The notes under the pieces were generated by a model. It ran no database searches. It was given only the letters and a program-made list of their open reading frames with translations, and was not told the DNA's origin. A program made the position numbers and the translations under genes. Source: an uncultured Roseateles sp. (lineage in GTDB: Bacteria > Pseudomonadota > Gammaproteobacteria > Burkholderiales > Burkholderiaceae_C). Taken from it: 64,000 bases of DNA. The stretch lies in NCBI RefSeq assembly GCF_945956965.1, contig NZ_CAMFJS010000019.1, positions 34,529 through 98,528 on the forward strand, read 5' to 3'. Shown here in pieces: positions 44,294-53,874 of this stretch; position 1 is the stretch's first letter; every line of letters begins with the position of its first letter.

Positions 44294-45402
44294 TGCAAAA
44301 CTGTGAGGTCTTGGTTCGTGGAAGCGGCTGCGTGGGTCGTAGCCTGGCTTTGGCGTTGAGCGCGCAAGGCCTGCGCGTGGCCCTGCTGGGCAGCGCCGAA
44401 CCCAGCCAAGCCCAGCGCGAGGATGTGCGCAGCTACGCGCTCAATGCCGCCTCGGTGCGCTTGTTGCGTGAGCTCAAGGTCTGGGATGCCATGCCGGCCG
44501 ACGCCGTCACCTCGGTCTTTGATATGAAGATCAAGGGCGATGCCGCAGGTGCCTTGTTGGAATTTTCCAGTTGGAGCCAGGGCGTGGCCGAGTTGGCCTT
44601 CATCGTCGACGCTGGTGTGCTGGAGCAGCAACTCGCCGCTGCCCTGAAGTTTGCTCCCCATGTGCAGATGGTCAATGCAGCCGTGCCGGCGCAGCTGACC
44701 GTGCTGTGCGAGGGGCGCGACTCTTCCGCCCGGGCCGATTTGGGCGTCAAGTTCGAGAAACATGCTTACGGCCACCGTGCCATTGCTGCGCGTCTGGTGG
44801 CGGACCAAGCCCACCAAGGCGTGGCGCGCCAATGGTTCCGCTCGCCCGACATCCTGGCCTTGCTGCCGATTGACAAGCCTGCGCCGGGCGCGTCTTACGG
44901 CTTGGTCTGGTCATTGCCCGAGGCCCGCGCTGCCGAGCTGCTGGCCGCCAGTGATGCGGAATTTGAAACCGCTTTGAATGAAGCCAGCCAGGGTGAGGCC
45001 GGCGCCTTGCGACTGGCCGGCGAGCGTTGCGCTTGGCCCCTGGCCTTGGCGCGGGCAGAACCCTTGATTGGCCCGGGCTGGGCCTTGGCCGGCGACGCGG
45101 CGCATCTGGTTCACCCCTTGGCAGGCCAGGGTTTGAATCTGGGCCTGGCCGATGTGGCAGCACTGGCCGAGGTGATTCGCCAGCGTGAAAGCTGGCGTGC
45201 GCTGGGTGACGAGAAACTGCTGCGCCGCTATGTGCGGGCACGCCAGGCCGACACCTTTGCCATGGGCGAATTGACCGATGGCCTGCTGCGTATTTTCGCC
45301 AGCGAGGCCGCGCCATTGCGCACATTGCGCAATACCGGCATGAACGTCCTGAACGCCTTGCCGCCCCTGAAACAATGGTTGATCGGCCGCGCGTTGGGCT
45401 GA
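44293..45402 (+). CDS. UbiH/COQ6-type FAD-dependent monooxygenase
   Basis: This 369-residue flavoprotein has the ADP-binding loop VLVRGSGCVGRSLALAL (residues 6-22) and the GD motif with the family signature ALAGDAAHLVHPLAGQGLNLG (about 264-284). These features mark ubiquinone-biosynthesis hydroxylases (UbiH, UbiF, UbiI, UbiM). Which ring position it modifies cannot be read from sequence. The second FAD motif (DG) is not obvious. It lies 114 bases from divergent ychF and 53 bases before dsbC, possibly co-transcribed. Confidence 0.85.
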   Translation: MQNCEVLVRGSGCVGRSLALALSAQGLRVALLGSAEPSQAQREDVRSYALNAASVRLLRELKVWDAMPADAVTSVFDMKIKGDAAGALLEFSSWSQGVAELAFIVDAGVLEQQLAAALKFAPHVQMVNAAVPAQLTVLCEGRDSSARADLGVKFEKHAYGHRAIAARLVADQAHQGVARQWFRSPDILALLPIDKPAPGASYGLVWSLPEARAAELLAASDAEFETALNEASQGEAGALRLAGERCAWPLALARAEPLIGPGWALAGDAAHLVHPLAGQGLNLGLADVAALAEVIRQRESWRALGDEKLLRRYVRARQADTFAMGELTDGLLRIFASEAAPLRTLRNTGMNVLNALPPLKQWLIGRALG

Positions 45403-45455
45403 TTGACTCCCCGTTTGCATGACTCTTTTTTGCTCTTGCTGAAGGCTCTCCCATC

Positions 45456-46181
45456 ATGTTCTTCTCGATCCGAAAATTGAGCCTCTTGCTCGCTGCTACG
45501 CTGCCTCTGGCGGCCAATGCCAATGAGGCCGTGATCCGTAAGGCCTTGGCCGAGCGCTTGGCGGGTTTGCCCAAGATTGAAGAAGTTCGCCAAAGCCCCA
45601 TGGCCGGGCTGTGGGAAGTGCGCATCGGCAATGAGCTGCGCTATACCGACGCCAGCGGCAGCTTCTGGATCGAAGGCGAGCTGATCGATCTGAAAACCCG
45701 CAAGAACCTGACCGAAGAGCGTTTGGCCAAGATCAATGCCATCGACTTCGCCGCGCTGCCTTTGAAGGACGCCATCGTCTGGAAAAGCGGCAACGGCAAG
45801 CGCCGCATCGCCGTGTTTGCCGACCCCAATTGCGGCTACTGCAAGCGTTTTGAGCGCAGCCTGCAAGACGTCAAGGACGTCACCGTCTACACCTTCCTGA
45901 TCCCGATTCTGGGCGGCGACTCGGCCGAAAAATCGCGCTCCATCTGGTGCGCCAAGGACTCCTCCAGCAGCTGGCAGTCCTGGATGCTGGATGGCAAGCC
46001 GCCGGTCAAGCCCATGGGCGCATGCGATGACGCCGCGATTGAGCGCAATCTGGCCCTGTCGCGCCGCCATCATGTCAACGGCACGCCGGCCATCATTTTT
46101 GAAGACGGCAGCCGCGCGCCGGGCGCTTTGAGCGCTGACCAGTTGGAGAAGCGCCTGCAAAACGTGGGCAAGTCTTCTTGA
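45456..46181 (+). CDS. dsbC: DsbC-type periplasmic disulfide isomerase
   Basis: This 241-residue protein has a signal peptide (1-22), an N-terminal cystatin-like dimerisation domain and a thioredoxin domain with the active site Cys126-Gly-Tyr-Cys129 (DPNCGYCKRFE). The cis-Pro loop is HHVNGTPAIIFEDG. It rearranges wrong disulfides in secreted proteins and relies on DsbD for reduction. A second Cys pair (WCAKD, GACDD) matches the structural disulfide of the family. Confidence 0.94.
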   Translation: MFFSIRKLSLLLAATLPLAANANEAVIRKALAERLAGLPKIEEVRQSPMAGLWEVRIGNELRYTDASGSFWIEGELIDLKTRKNLTEERLAKINAIDFAALPLKDAIVWKSGNGKRRIAVFADPNCGYCKRFERSLQDVKDVTVYTFLIPILGGDSAEKSRSIWCAKDSSSSWQSWMLDGKPPVKPMGACDDAAIERNLALSRRHHVNGTPAIIFEDGSRAPGALSADQLEKRLQNVGKSS

Positions 46182-46258
46182 TCCCACGCTTGAGCGCCTG
46201 CGCTGCCTAGCCGCCTTTCATCAATAGCCACCTTTCCCCGCAAACGGATTCCCTGACC

Positions 46259-46729
46259 ATGCCTCCTGCCGAAGTTCAGCCCAACACGCTGAAGACCCTG
46301 GCCTTGCACCCTCTTGCCCACCGCCTTGGCCATCTGGGTTTATTGCCTTTTGTGGTCGGCGCCTTGCTGGTGTGGCTGTTCGGGGGGCGCAATCTGGATG
46401 CGCATTACTACGTGAGCGTCGGCCTGTCCACCTATGCCGGCCTGATCATCACTTTTTTGGGCGGCATTTACTGGGGCTTGGCTTTTGTGCAGCCGGTCGA
46501 TATGCCGCGCGCTTTCGTTTGGGGCATCGCGCCCAGCGCGATTGCCTGGGTTGGCGTGATGATGCCGCCCTATGCCGGCCTGGCCTTGCATGGCGCGATG
46601 CTGATCGTCTGCTATTTGGTGGACCGCCGCCTGTATCCCTTGTTAGGCGCGGCGGGCTGGTTGACCCTGCGCTTTCGCCTCAGCGCCGTCGCGGCGCTGT
46701 GCTGCTTCCTGGCCGCGGCGGGAAGCTGA
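46259..46729 (+). CDS. DUF3429 membrane protein
   Basis: This 156-residue protein has about four membrane helices. The segment GLIITFLGGIYWGLAF and the WGIAPSAIAWVG turn fit DUF3429 proteins. No function is known for the family. It lies between dsbC and the M61 peptidase gene, 4 bases before the latter, so they are probably one transcript. Confidence 0.8.
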   Translation: MPPAEVQPNTLKTLALHPLAHRLGHLGLLPFVVGALLVWLFGGRNLDAHYYVSVGLSTYAGLIITFLGGIYWGLAFVQPVDMPRAFVWGIAPSAIAWVGVMMPPYAGLALHGAMLIVCYLVDRRLYPLLGAAGWLTLRFRLSAVAALCCFLAAAGS

Positions 46730-46732
46730 GCC

Positions 46733-48511
46733 ATGGCCGATATCAGCTACCGCATCGAGCTGGCCCAGCCGCACACTCATTACTTCGACATCACACTGAC
46801 TGTGCCCGCGCCCGCCGCGGTGCAGGAGTTGAGTCTGCCAAGCTGGATTCCGGGCAGCTATCTGCTGCGTGAGTTCGCCCGTCATCTCAGTGGCATGAAG
46901 GCCTCGCAAGGCAGCCGTGATGTGGCGGTGGAGCAGCTCGACAAGAGCCGCTGGCAGGTGCGCTGCAGCGGCCGCCAGGCGCTGGTTGTGCGTTACCGGG
47001 TCTACGCTTTTGACAGCTCGGTGCGTACCGCCTTCCTAGACGCCCAACGCGGCTTCTTCAACGGCACCAGCTTGTGCTTGCGGGTGCATGGCCGTGAGCA
47101 AGCCTCGCACGGCATCGAGTTTGGCGTCTTGCCCGCCGGCTGGCAGATCGCCAGCGCCATGGCCAATCCTGCGCCAGGCAGCTACCTGGCCGCCGATTAC
47201 GACGAGTTGCTGGACCATCCCTTCGAGCTGGGCCAGTTCTGGCAGGGCAGTTTTGAGGCCGGTGGCGCCACGCACGCCGTGGTGGTCAGCGGTGCATGGC
47301 CGGGCTTTGACGGCGAGCGGCTCTTGCGTGATGCGCAAAAAATCTGCGCCACGCAAATTGAGTTCTGGCATGGCCCGGCGGCCAAGCGGGTGGAAGCCCT
47401 GCCGTTTGGGCGTTATGTGTTTTTGCTCAACTGTGTGGACGAAGGCTATGGCGGGCTGGAGCATCGCGCCAGCACGGCCCTGATCGCCCCGCGCCGCAAT
47501 CTGCCGCGCCAGGGTCAGGCGGAAACCAGTGATGGCTATGTGCAGCTGCTGGGCCTGATCAGCCACGAGTATTTCCACACCTGGAACGTCAAGCGCATGA
47601 AGCCGGCCGAATTCATGCGCCTGGACTATGCGCAAGAGAACTACACCGAGCTGCTGTGGTTCTTCGAGGGCTTCACCTCCTATTACGACGACCTGATGCT
47701 GGTGCGCAGCGGCTTGATCGACGAGACCCGTTACCTCAAGCTGCTGGCCGCTACCGTCAGCGGCGTGCTGGCAACGCCGGGGCGCATGGTGCAAAGCCTG
47801 GCGCAAGCCAGCTTTGATGCCTGGACCAAGTATTACCGCCCCGATGAAAACACGCCCAATGCCACCATCAGCTATTACGGCAAGGGCGCCTTGCTGGCGC
47901 TGGCGCTGGATCTGAGCCTGCGCAGCGGCAGCGGCGGGGCAGGGCCGGTTTCCAGCCTGGATGCACTGATGCGCGGCCTGTGGCAGCAAAGCCAGGGCGG
48001 CGGCATCGACGAGGCGCAGATCATGGCGCTGCTGGCCGACTTGGGCGGCCCTGAGCTGAGCCGGGAAGCGGCCCATTGGGTGCATGGCACCGGTGATCTG
48101 CCCTTGCCCTTCTTGCTGGAGCGCTTCGGCGTGCAATGGAGCAGCGACAAGCCCACGCTGGCTCAGCGCCTGGGCTTGCGGGTCAATGAATCGGCCGTCA
48201 CCGGGGTGCAGATCAAGCAGGTGCTGGCCAATTCACTGGCGCAGCAAGCGGGCTTGAGTCCGGGGGATGAATTGCTGGCCTGCAATGGCTGGCGTTTGCG
48301 CCGCCTGGAAGACGCCTTGCTCAGCCTGGCGCCGCAGCAAATGAAGCTGCGCTTTCTGATTGCCCGCGACCAGCGGGTGCTGGAGCTGAGCCTGGATCTG
48401 CCGGTCTTGTCGGCCGCCGGCAAGGTGGAGGGGGCGCCCGTGCTGCTGAGCCCCGCGGACAAGGCCGCCGTGCGGGTCACCGCCCTGCGCCGGGCATGGC
48501 TGGCGGCCTGA
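46733..48511 (+). CDS. M61 family peptidase with C-terminal PDZ domain
   Basis: This 592-residue metallopeptidase (glycyl aminopeptidase family) has an N-terminal beta domain (about 1-160), a zinc site HEYFH (His278, Glu279, His282) in SHEYFHTWNVKRMKP, the distal ligand region ENYTELLWFFEGFTSYYDD, and a PDZ domain at about 470-560 (LAQQAGLSPGDELLACNG). No signal peptide is seen, so it is probably cytoplasmic. Its 3' end overlaps the next gene by 16 bases. Confidence 0.92.
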   Translation: MADISYRIELAQPHTHYFDITLTVPAPAAVQELSLPSWIPGSYLLREFARHLSGMKASQGSRDVAVEQLDKSRWQVRCSGRQALVVRYRVYAFDSSVRTAFLDAQRGFFNGTSLCLRVHGREQASHGIEFGVLPAGWQIASAMANPAPGSYLAADYDELLDHPFELGQFWQGSFEAGGATHAVVVSGAWPGFDGERLLRDAQKICATQIEFWHGPAAKRVEALPFGRYVFLLNCVDEGYGGLEHRASTALIAPRRNLPRQGQAETSDGYVQLLGLISHEYFHTWNVKRMKPAEFMRLDYAQENYTELLWFFEGFTSYYDDLMLVRSGLIDETRYLKLLAATVSGVLATPGRMVQSLAQASFDAWTKYYRPDENTPNATISYYGKGALLALALDLSLRSGSGGAGPVSSLDALMRGLWQQSQGGGIDEAQIMALLADLGGPELSREAAHWVHGTGDLPLPFLLERFGVQWSSDKPTLAQRLGLRVNESAVTGVQIKQVLANSLAQQAGLSPGDELLACNGWRLRRLEDALLSLAPQQMKLRFLIARDQRVLELSLDLPVLSAAGKVEGAPVLLSPADKAAVRVTALRRAWLAA

Positions 48512-49578
48512 AGATCCGGCCAGTATTTTTTCGCCGCTGGGGCCTGGCCATCCTGGTCCTGCCGGTTGTGCTGATGCATCTCTGGCTGGGCCTGGAGTTG
48601 CGAACGCTGATCGACGTCTGGCAGCAAGGCAAGCCCATGCCGCCCCGTTTGCAGGCCAGTTTTGTGCGTGAATTGACGCCGCTTGAGCTGGTGCCAGCGC
48701 CGCGAAAACCTGTTGAAGCCAGCAGGCCAAACAGCCGCCACACGATGGCGCCCAAGGCTTGGCAGACTGAGCCTTTGGCTGCGAGCCCCGCGCTTGAGGC
48801 CTCCGCTGTGCCTGCGCAGGAGGCCTTGAGTCCCGAGCTTGCCGCGTCGGCGCCCCCCTTGCTGTTGGCTGAGGCGCAGTCCGATGAGCCCGGTCCGGAA
48901 TGGCCGCCTTCAACCCGGCTCAGCCATGAGCTCACGGGCAATTACCGCGGTGCGATCTACGGCGATGCGCAGGTGGAATGGCTGCGCGAGGGGAGGCATT
49001 ACCAAATGCATCTGGATGTCAGCATAGGCCCCAGCATCGCGCCCTTGATGGCCCGCCGCATGAGTAGCGATGGTGTTCTGAGCGATGCCGGCATTTCGCC
49101 CAAGCGCTACGACGAAGACACTCGCGTGGTGCTCAGCCAGCGCCGCCGCGCGACCGTGCAGTTTGATCTTGGCAAGGTGACCCTGGCTGATGGGCGCAGC
49201 GAAGTTGCGCCGGCGGGAACGCAAGACGCCGCCAGCCAGTTCGTGCAACTGACCTGGTTATTTTTGACGGGCCGGCAGGCCATGCGCCCCGGCCTGGTGG
49301 TGGAATTGCCACTGGCTTTGCCGCGGCGCCAGTATCTGTGGCGCTATGAGGTCATCGGGCAAGAAGACTTGCAGACCCCCATGGGCCCGCTGAACACCTG
49401 GCATCTGCGCCCCAGTGTTCTGGCCACCAGCGGGGATATGACGGCCGAAGTCTGGCTGGCGCCAAGCTTGCAATATCTGCCAGTGCGCATCCGAATTCGG
49501 CAAGATGCGCAGACCTTTGTTGACCTGATGTTGAAAAGCCCGGCGCTGCAGGCGGCGGCTGATCCTCCCACTCCCTGA
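48496..49578 (+). CDS. DUF3108 domain protein
   Basis: This 360-residue protein has an N-terminal membrane anchor (about 17-35) and a Pro/Ala/Glu-rich stretch to about residue 140. The remaining beta-rich region fits DUF3108: LSHELTGNYRGAIYGDAQVEW and a LVVELPLALPRRQYLWRYEVIG region seen in part. Such proteins are exported and of unknown role. It is translationally coupled to the M61 peptidase gene by a 16-base overlap. Confidence 0.82.
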   Translation: MAGGLKIRPVFFRRWGLAILVLPVVLMHLWLGLELRTLIDVWQQGKPMPPRLQASFVRELTPLELVPAPRKPVEASRPNSRHTMAPKAWQTEPLAASPALEASAVPAQEALSPELAASAPPLLLAEAQSDEPGPEWPPSTRLSHELTGNYRGAIYGDAQVEWLREGRHYQMHLDVSIGPSIAPLMARRMSSDGVLSDAGISPKRYDEDTRVVLSQRRRATVQFDLGKVTLADGRSEVAPAGTQDAASQFVQLTWLFLTGRQAMRPGLVVELPLALPRRQYLWRYEVIGQEDLQTPMGPLNTWHLRPSVLATSGDMTAEVWLAPSLQYLPVRIRIRQDAQTFVDLMLKSPALQAAADPPTP

Positions 49579-49613
49579 ACCTAACGACTCACCCATCGCA
49601 AAAGGAGTTTTTC

Positions 49614-50408
49614 ATGAGCTACGAATGCATCATCACCAGCGTGCACGGCGAGGGCCCGCGCAAAACCGCATTGATCACCCTGAACCGACCCAAGCAACTC
49701 AACGCCCTGAGCGATCCGCTGTTTGACGAACTGGGCGATGCCCTGCTGGCCTTTGATGCAGATGACTGCATCGGCTGCATCGTGCTGACCGGCTCGGAGC
49801 GCGCCTTCGCGGCCGGGGCCGATATCCCCACCCTGATGCAGCACGACTTTCAAAGCGCTGTGCGCACCGACATGATCACGCGCAATTGGGAAACCATCTT
49901 GCATGTGAAGAAGCCGGTGATTGCGGCCGTGGCCGGCTTCGCCCTGGGTGGCGGCTGTGAGCTGGCCATGATGTGCGATTTCATCATCGCGGCCGACAAC
50001 GCCAAATTCGGCCAACCTGAGATCAAGCTCGGCGTCATTCCCGGTGCCGGCGGCACCCAGCGCCTGCCGCGCGCAGTGGGCAAGAGCAAGGCCATGGACT
50101 TGCTGCTGACCTCCCGCATGATGGATGCCACCGAGGCCGAGCGCAGCGGCTTGGTGTCGCGCGTGGTGCCGGCTGACAAGCTCATCGAGGAAGCTCTGGC
50201 CGCCGCCGAAACCATCAACGGCTTCAGCGCGCCGGCGCTGCAACTGATCAAGGAACTGGTGAACCGCAGCTTTGAGAGCGGCCTGAAGGAAAGCGTCAGC
50301 TCCGAGCGCCGCGTCTTCCACGCCATGTTCGGCACCGACGATCAGCGCGAAGGCATGGACGCCTTCTTGAACAAGCGCGCGCCGGTGTTCAAGCACGGCA
50401 AACGCTAG
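49614..50408 (+). CDS. Enoyl-CoA hydratase
   Basis: This 264-residue crotonase-fold enzyme hydrates trans-2-enoyl-CoA in fatty-acid beta-oxidation. The oxyanion-hole segment AFAAGADIPTL is at about residues 63-73. The catalytic Glu pair lies in GFALGGGCELAMMCDFI and GQPEIKLGVIPGAGGTQRLPR (two separate segments). A textbook AAAGGAG lies 7 bases before ATG 49614. It resembles short-chain hydratases often named PaaF/FadB1 in Burkholderiales; the pathway cannot be fixed from context. Confidence 0.93.
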   Translation: MSYECIITSVHGEGPRKTALITLNRPKQLNALSDPLFDELGDALLAFDADDCIGCIVLTGSERAFAAGADIPTLMQHDFQSAVRTDMITRNWETILHVKKPVIAAVAGFALGGGCELAMMCDFIIAADNAKFGQPEIKLGVIPGAGGTQRLPRAVGKSKAMDLLLTSRMMDATEAERSGLVSRVVPADKLIEEALAAAETINGFSAPALQLIKELVNRSFESGLKESVSSERRVFHAMFGTDDQREGMDAFLNKRAPVFKHGKR

Positions 50409-50453
50409 CCCCTCGCCCGGTCTCGCCCAACTGAACGCTGGCGAGCCCGGTCG

Positions 50454-50508
50454 GTCCCCCAGGGGGACGAGGCCGTCTGCGGCATTGAGCCTCAGGCGAC
50501 CTCAGGCG
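50454..50508. repeat. Structured intergenic element between the hydratase gene and lysS
   Basis: GTCCCCC and GGGGGAC flank a single A (50454-50468), a near-perfect palindrome. A tandem 9-mer CCTCAGGCG occurs at 50490-50498 and 50500-50508. The CCCCC...GGGGG-CGAG core resembles the element between pyrB and pyrC'. No clear terminator T-run follows, though the genes on both sides are convergent. Confidence 0.45.
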
Positions 50509-50581
50509 GGCCGGCTTGGGAGCGGCCCTGCGCTCGACCCGGATGCCCCGTTTATCGGGTTCGGGCTAGCGCTGGAAGTAC

Positions 50582-52105
50582 TTAGGCCTCGCGGCGCAAA
50601 GCGGGGAACAGAATGATGTCGCGGATCGAAGGGCTGTCGGTGATCAACATCATCAGGCGGTCAATGCCGATGCCGCAGCCGCCGGTGGGGGGCATGCCGT
50701 ATTCCAGGGCGCGGATGAAGTCGGCGTCATAGAACATGGCTTCTTCGTCGCCAGCGTCCTTATTGGCCACTTGCGATTGGAAGCGCGCGGCCTGGTCTTC
50801 GGCGTCGTTCAACTCCGAGAAGCCGTTGGCGTATTCGCGGCCGGTGATGAAGAGCTCGAAACGCTCGGTGATGGCGGGGTTGGTGTCGGAGGCGCGGGCC
50901 AGGGGCGAGACCTCGACGGGATAGTCGATGATGAAGGTCGGCTGCCAGAGCTTTTCTTCCACCACGGCCTCGAACATGCCGAATTGCAGCTCGGGCAGGG
51001 TCCAGTGCTTGGGCGGCTCTTCGCCCAGCTCTTTGAGCTTGCTGCGCAGCAACTCGGCGTTGTCGGCATCCTCACCGCTCAGGCCGGCGTGGGCAATCAG
51101 CGATTCACGCACCGACAAGCGGGCGAAGGGTTCGTCCAGACGCACTTCCTTGCCGGCGTAGCTGACGCGGGCGCTGCCGGTGGCGGCACGGGCGGCATGG
51201 CGCAGCACTTCTTCGGTGAAGTCCATCAAATCATGGTGCGTCCAGTAGGCCGCATAGAACTCCATCATCGTGAATTCGGGGTTATGCCGAACCGAGATGC
51301 CTTCGTTGCGGAAGTTGCGGTTGATCTCGAACACCCGCTCGAAACCGCCCACCACCAGGCGCTTCAGGTACAGCTCCGGCGCAATGCGCAGGAACATTTC
51401 CTGGTCCAGCGCGTTGTGGTGGGTGATGAAGGGCTTGGCATTCGCGCCACCCGGAATCGGGTGCAGCATGGGCGTTTCCACTTCCAGGAACTCGTGCTCC
51501 ACCATAAAGCTACGGATCGAGGACACCGCCTTGGAGCGGGCCACAAAACGCGCGCGGGCATGCTCGTCGGTGATCAGGTCCACATAACGCTGGCGGTACT
51601 TTTGTTCCTGGTCGGCCATGCCGTGGAACTTGTCCGGCAGCGGGCGCAAGCTCTTGGTCAGCAGGCGCAGATTGGTCACGCGCACCGACAACTCGCCGGT
51701 CTTGGTCTTGAACAGCGTGCCCTCGGCGCCCACGATATCGCCCAAGTCCATGTGCTTGAAGGCGTCGTAGCTTTCCTCGCCCACGCCGTCTTTGGTGACA
51801 AAGAGCTGGATGCGGCTGGTGGCGTCTTGCAAAGTGCCAAACGAAGCCTTGCCCATCACCCGCTTGAGCATCAAGCGCCCGGCGATGCTGACCGCCACGG
51901 CCTGCGGCTCCAGCGTCTCATTGTCCAAATCGCCGTAGCGCTGCGCCAAGGGCAGGGCGCGGTGCTTGGGCTTGAAGTCGTTAGGGAAGGGGACGGCAGT
52001 CTTGGCCCGAATGGCGGCGAGCTTTTCCCGGCGCTCGGTGATGAGCTGGTTCTCGTCGACGGGGGCGGGCGCTTGGTGCGGAGTGGCGTGCAGGTGCTGG
52101 GTCAT
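50582..52105 (-). CDS. lysS: Lysyl-tRNA synthetase, class II
   Basis: This 507-residue enzyme charges tRNA-Lys. It has the N-terminal anticodon-binding OB fold ([19 protein letters not shown]) and class II motifs: motif 1 in [21 protein letters not shown], motif 2 in [25 protein letters not shown] and motif 3 in [16 protein letters not shown]. Length is typical. A minus-strand TAAAAT at 52135-52130 could be the -10 with a leader near 18 bases. It is divergent from the polysaccharide cluster, which starts 96 bases away. Confidence 0.96.
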   Translation of the reverse strand: MTQHLHATPHQAPAPVDENQLITERREKLAAIRAKTAVPFPNDFKPKHRALPLAQRYGDLDNETLEPQAVAVSIAGRLMLKRVMGKASFGTLQDATSRIQLFVTKDGVGEESYDAFKHMDLGDIVGAEGTLFKTKTGELSVRVTNLRLLTKSLRPLPDKFHGMADQEQKYRQRYVDLITDEHARARFVARSKAVSSIRSFMVEHEFLEVETPMLHPIPGGANAKPFITHHNALDQEMFLRIAPELYLKRLVVGGFERVFEINRNFRNEGISVRHNPEFTMMEFYAAYWTHHDLMDFTEEVLRHAARAATGSARVSYAGKEVRLDEPFARLSVRESLIAHAGLSGEDADNAELLRSKLKELGEEPPKHWTLPELQFGMFEAVVEEKLWQPTFIIDYPVEVSPLARASDTNPAITERFELFITGREYANGFSELNDAEDQAARFQSQVANKDAGDEEAMFYDADFIRALEYGMPPTGGCGIGIDRLMMLITDSPSIRDIILFPALRREA

Positions 52106-52166
52106 CGTAGGCTCGAAGAATTTGTTGCGATTTTATGTGCCCTTCGGCGCGAGGGTCGCGGCACCT

Positions 52167-52172
52167 TAGAAT
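52167..52172 (+). promoter_or_regulatory. Possible -10 box at the head of the polysaccharide cluster
   Basis: TAGAAT (five of six to TATAAT) lies 29 bases before the first ATG of the wbpB-like gene. The -35 region (TTCGGC at 18 bases) is weak. It is the only plausible plus-strand promoter element in the 96-base divergent gap. Confidence 0.3.
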
Positions 52173-52201
52173 CTGTCGCTTTTCAACCCGACTGACGCAG
52201 G

Positions 52202-53281
52202 ATGCGCATCAGCGCGAACCCTATGACCATGTTTACACCAATAGTTGATCGCCCTATTCGTTTTGCCTTAGTCGGCTGTGGACGTATCGCCAAAAATCAT
52301 TTCGAAGCACTGGCCAAACATAAAGATCGCGCAGAGTTGGTGGCGGTCTGCGACATCGTCCCAGAATCCCTCGCGGCAGCCGTGGCACAAACAGGTGCTC
52401 GCGGCTTTACCAACATTGGTGACCTATTGGCGCAGAGCAATGCCGATATCGTTGTTCTCACGACGCCGAGCGGCCTGCATCCGCTGCAGGCGATTGAAGC
52501 TGCCCGGGCTGGCAAGCATGTGCTGAGCGAGAAGCCGATGGCGACAAAATTGGATCAGGGCATGGCCATGGTGCAAGCATGTCGTGACGCCGGCGTGAAG
52601 CTTTTCGTCGTCAAACAGAATCGTTTGAACACCACGGTTCAGCTGGTGCGTAAGGCGATCCAGCAGGGGCGCTTTGGTCGCATCTTCATGAGTACGGTCA
52701 ATGTTTTTTGGACCCGTCCTCAAAGCTACTACGACGCGGCAAAGTGGCGTGGTCGTTGGGATATGGACGGCGGCGCCTTTATGAATCAGGCCAGCCACTA
52801 TGTCGACTTGTTGGACTGGCTGGTCGGGCCGATCGACAGCGTTCATGCCTATACCGCCACGCTGGATCGCGACATTGAAGCTGAAGACACTGGCGTGCTG
52901 AGCGCTCGTCTGCGTCATGGTGGCCTGGCCTCCATCAATGTGACGATGCTGACATATCCTCAGAATTTGGAAGGCTCGATCACGATCCTGGGTGAAAAGG
53001 GAACGGTCAAGATTGGCGGTACGGCGGTCAATAAAATTGAACACTGGCAGTTCTCCGAGCCGCATCCTGACGACGAGAACATCAAGAACGCCAGCTATGA
53101 CACCGGCAGCGTCTATGGCTTCGGGCACCCTTTGTATTACGACAATGTGATCAAGACTTTGCGGGGCGAGGCTCACGCTGAGGTGGACGGTTACGAGGGC
53201 TTGCGGTCTTTGGAAGTACTGATTGCAGCCTACCGTTCGGCCCGTGATGGTCAGCGGGTCGGTTTGCCCCTGGTGTTCTGA
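52202..53281 (+). CDS. UDP-sugar 3-dehydrogenase, Gfo/Idh/MocA family (WbpB/WlbA-like)
   Basis: This 359-residue oxidoreductase has the NAD-binding loop [17 protein letters not shown] (about residues 19-35) and the catalytic [11 protein letters not shown] segment. [21 protein letters not shown] is typical of WbpB/WlbA, which oxidise UDP-GlcNAc-uronate at C3. It heads a trio with an acetyltransferase and an aminotransferase that together make the 2,3-diacetamido sugar. Starts at 52202, 52223 or 52229 are all possible. Codon use looks richer in A/T than in neighbouring genes. Confidence 0.85.
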   Translation: MRISANPMTMFTPIVDRPIRFALVGCGRIAKNHFEALAKHKDRAELVAVCDIVPESLAAAVAQTGARGFTNIGDLLAQSNADIVVLTTPSGLHPLQAIEAARAGKHVLSEKPMATKLDQGMAMVQACRDAGVKLFVVKQNRLNTTVQLVRKAIQQGRFGRIFMSTVNVFWTRPQSYYDAAKWRGRWDMDGGAFMNQASHYVDLLDWLVGPIDSVHAYTATLDRDIEAEDTGVLSARLRHGGLASINVTMLTYPQNLEGSITILGEKGTVKIGGTAVNKIEHWQFSEPHPDDENIKNASYDTGSVYGFGHPLYYDNVIKTLRGEAHAEVDGYEGLRSLEVLIAAYRSARDGQRVGLPLVF

Positions 53282-53283
53282 GT

Positions 53284-53874
53284 ATGAGCTACTGGAAACA
53301 CGAAAGTGCCATCGTCGATGACGGGGCGACTCTGGGTGAGGGGACAAGGGTCTGGCATTTCGCACATGTCAGCCCAGGCGCGAAGATCGGTTCGGGCTGT
53401 GCCTTGGGCCAGGGTGTCTACGTCGGGAATGACGTCCTGATTGGGAATAACGTCCGAATTCAGAACAATGTCTCGGTTTACGACGCGGTCACGCTTGAAG
53501 ATGACGTGTTTTGTGGCCCCAGCATGGTCTTCACCAATGTGTATAACCCACGGGCGGCGGTGGCGCGAAAAAACGAATATCGACGCACCTTGATCAAAAA
53601 GGGTGCAACGCTCGGCGCCAATTGCACCATCGTTTGTGGGAACACCGTTGGACGGTTTGCTTTCATTGGCGCAGGCGCGGTCGTGCAACGCGACGTGGCT
53701 GATTTTGCATTGCTTGTTGGCGTGCCCGCACGGCAGATCGGCTGGATGAGTCGATTTGGCGAGCGTCTTGACTTGCCGCTCAAAGGTAATGCAACTGCGC
53801 TCTGCCCACACACCGGTGATCGTTATGAATTGCGTGATGGCGTTTGCGTGCTCGCGCAAGAAGGAAATATCTGA
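53284..53874 (+). CDS. UDP-amino-sugar N-acetyltransferase, left-handed beta-helix (WbpD/WlbB-like)
   Basis: This 196-residue hexapeptide-repeat enzyme shows coils such as [20 protein letters not shown] (in part), [13 protein letters not shown] and a C-terminal [26 protein letters not shown]. WbpD/WlbB transfers acetyl from acetyl-CoA to the 3-amino group of the sugar uronate. It starts 2 bases after the dehydrogenase and its stop overlaps the aminotransferase ATG by one base. Confidence 0.88.
   Translation: MSYWKHESAIVDDGATLGEGTRVWHFAHVSPGAKIGSGCALGQGVYVGNDVLIGNNVRIQNNVSVYDAVTLEDDVFCGPSMVFTNVYNPRAAVARKNEYRRTLIKKGATLGANCTIVCGNTVGRFAFIGAGAVVQRDVADFALLVGVPARQIGWMSRFGERLDLPLKGNATALCPHTGDRYELRDGVCVLAQEGNI

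Noticed and set aside
50771..52195. Long open frame antisense to lysS (about 470 codons).
   Set aside because: Same explanation: high-GC third positions of lysS keep the opposite frame open; no motif.
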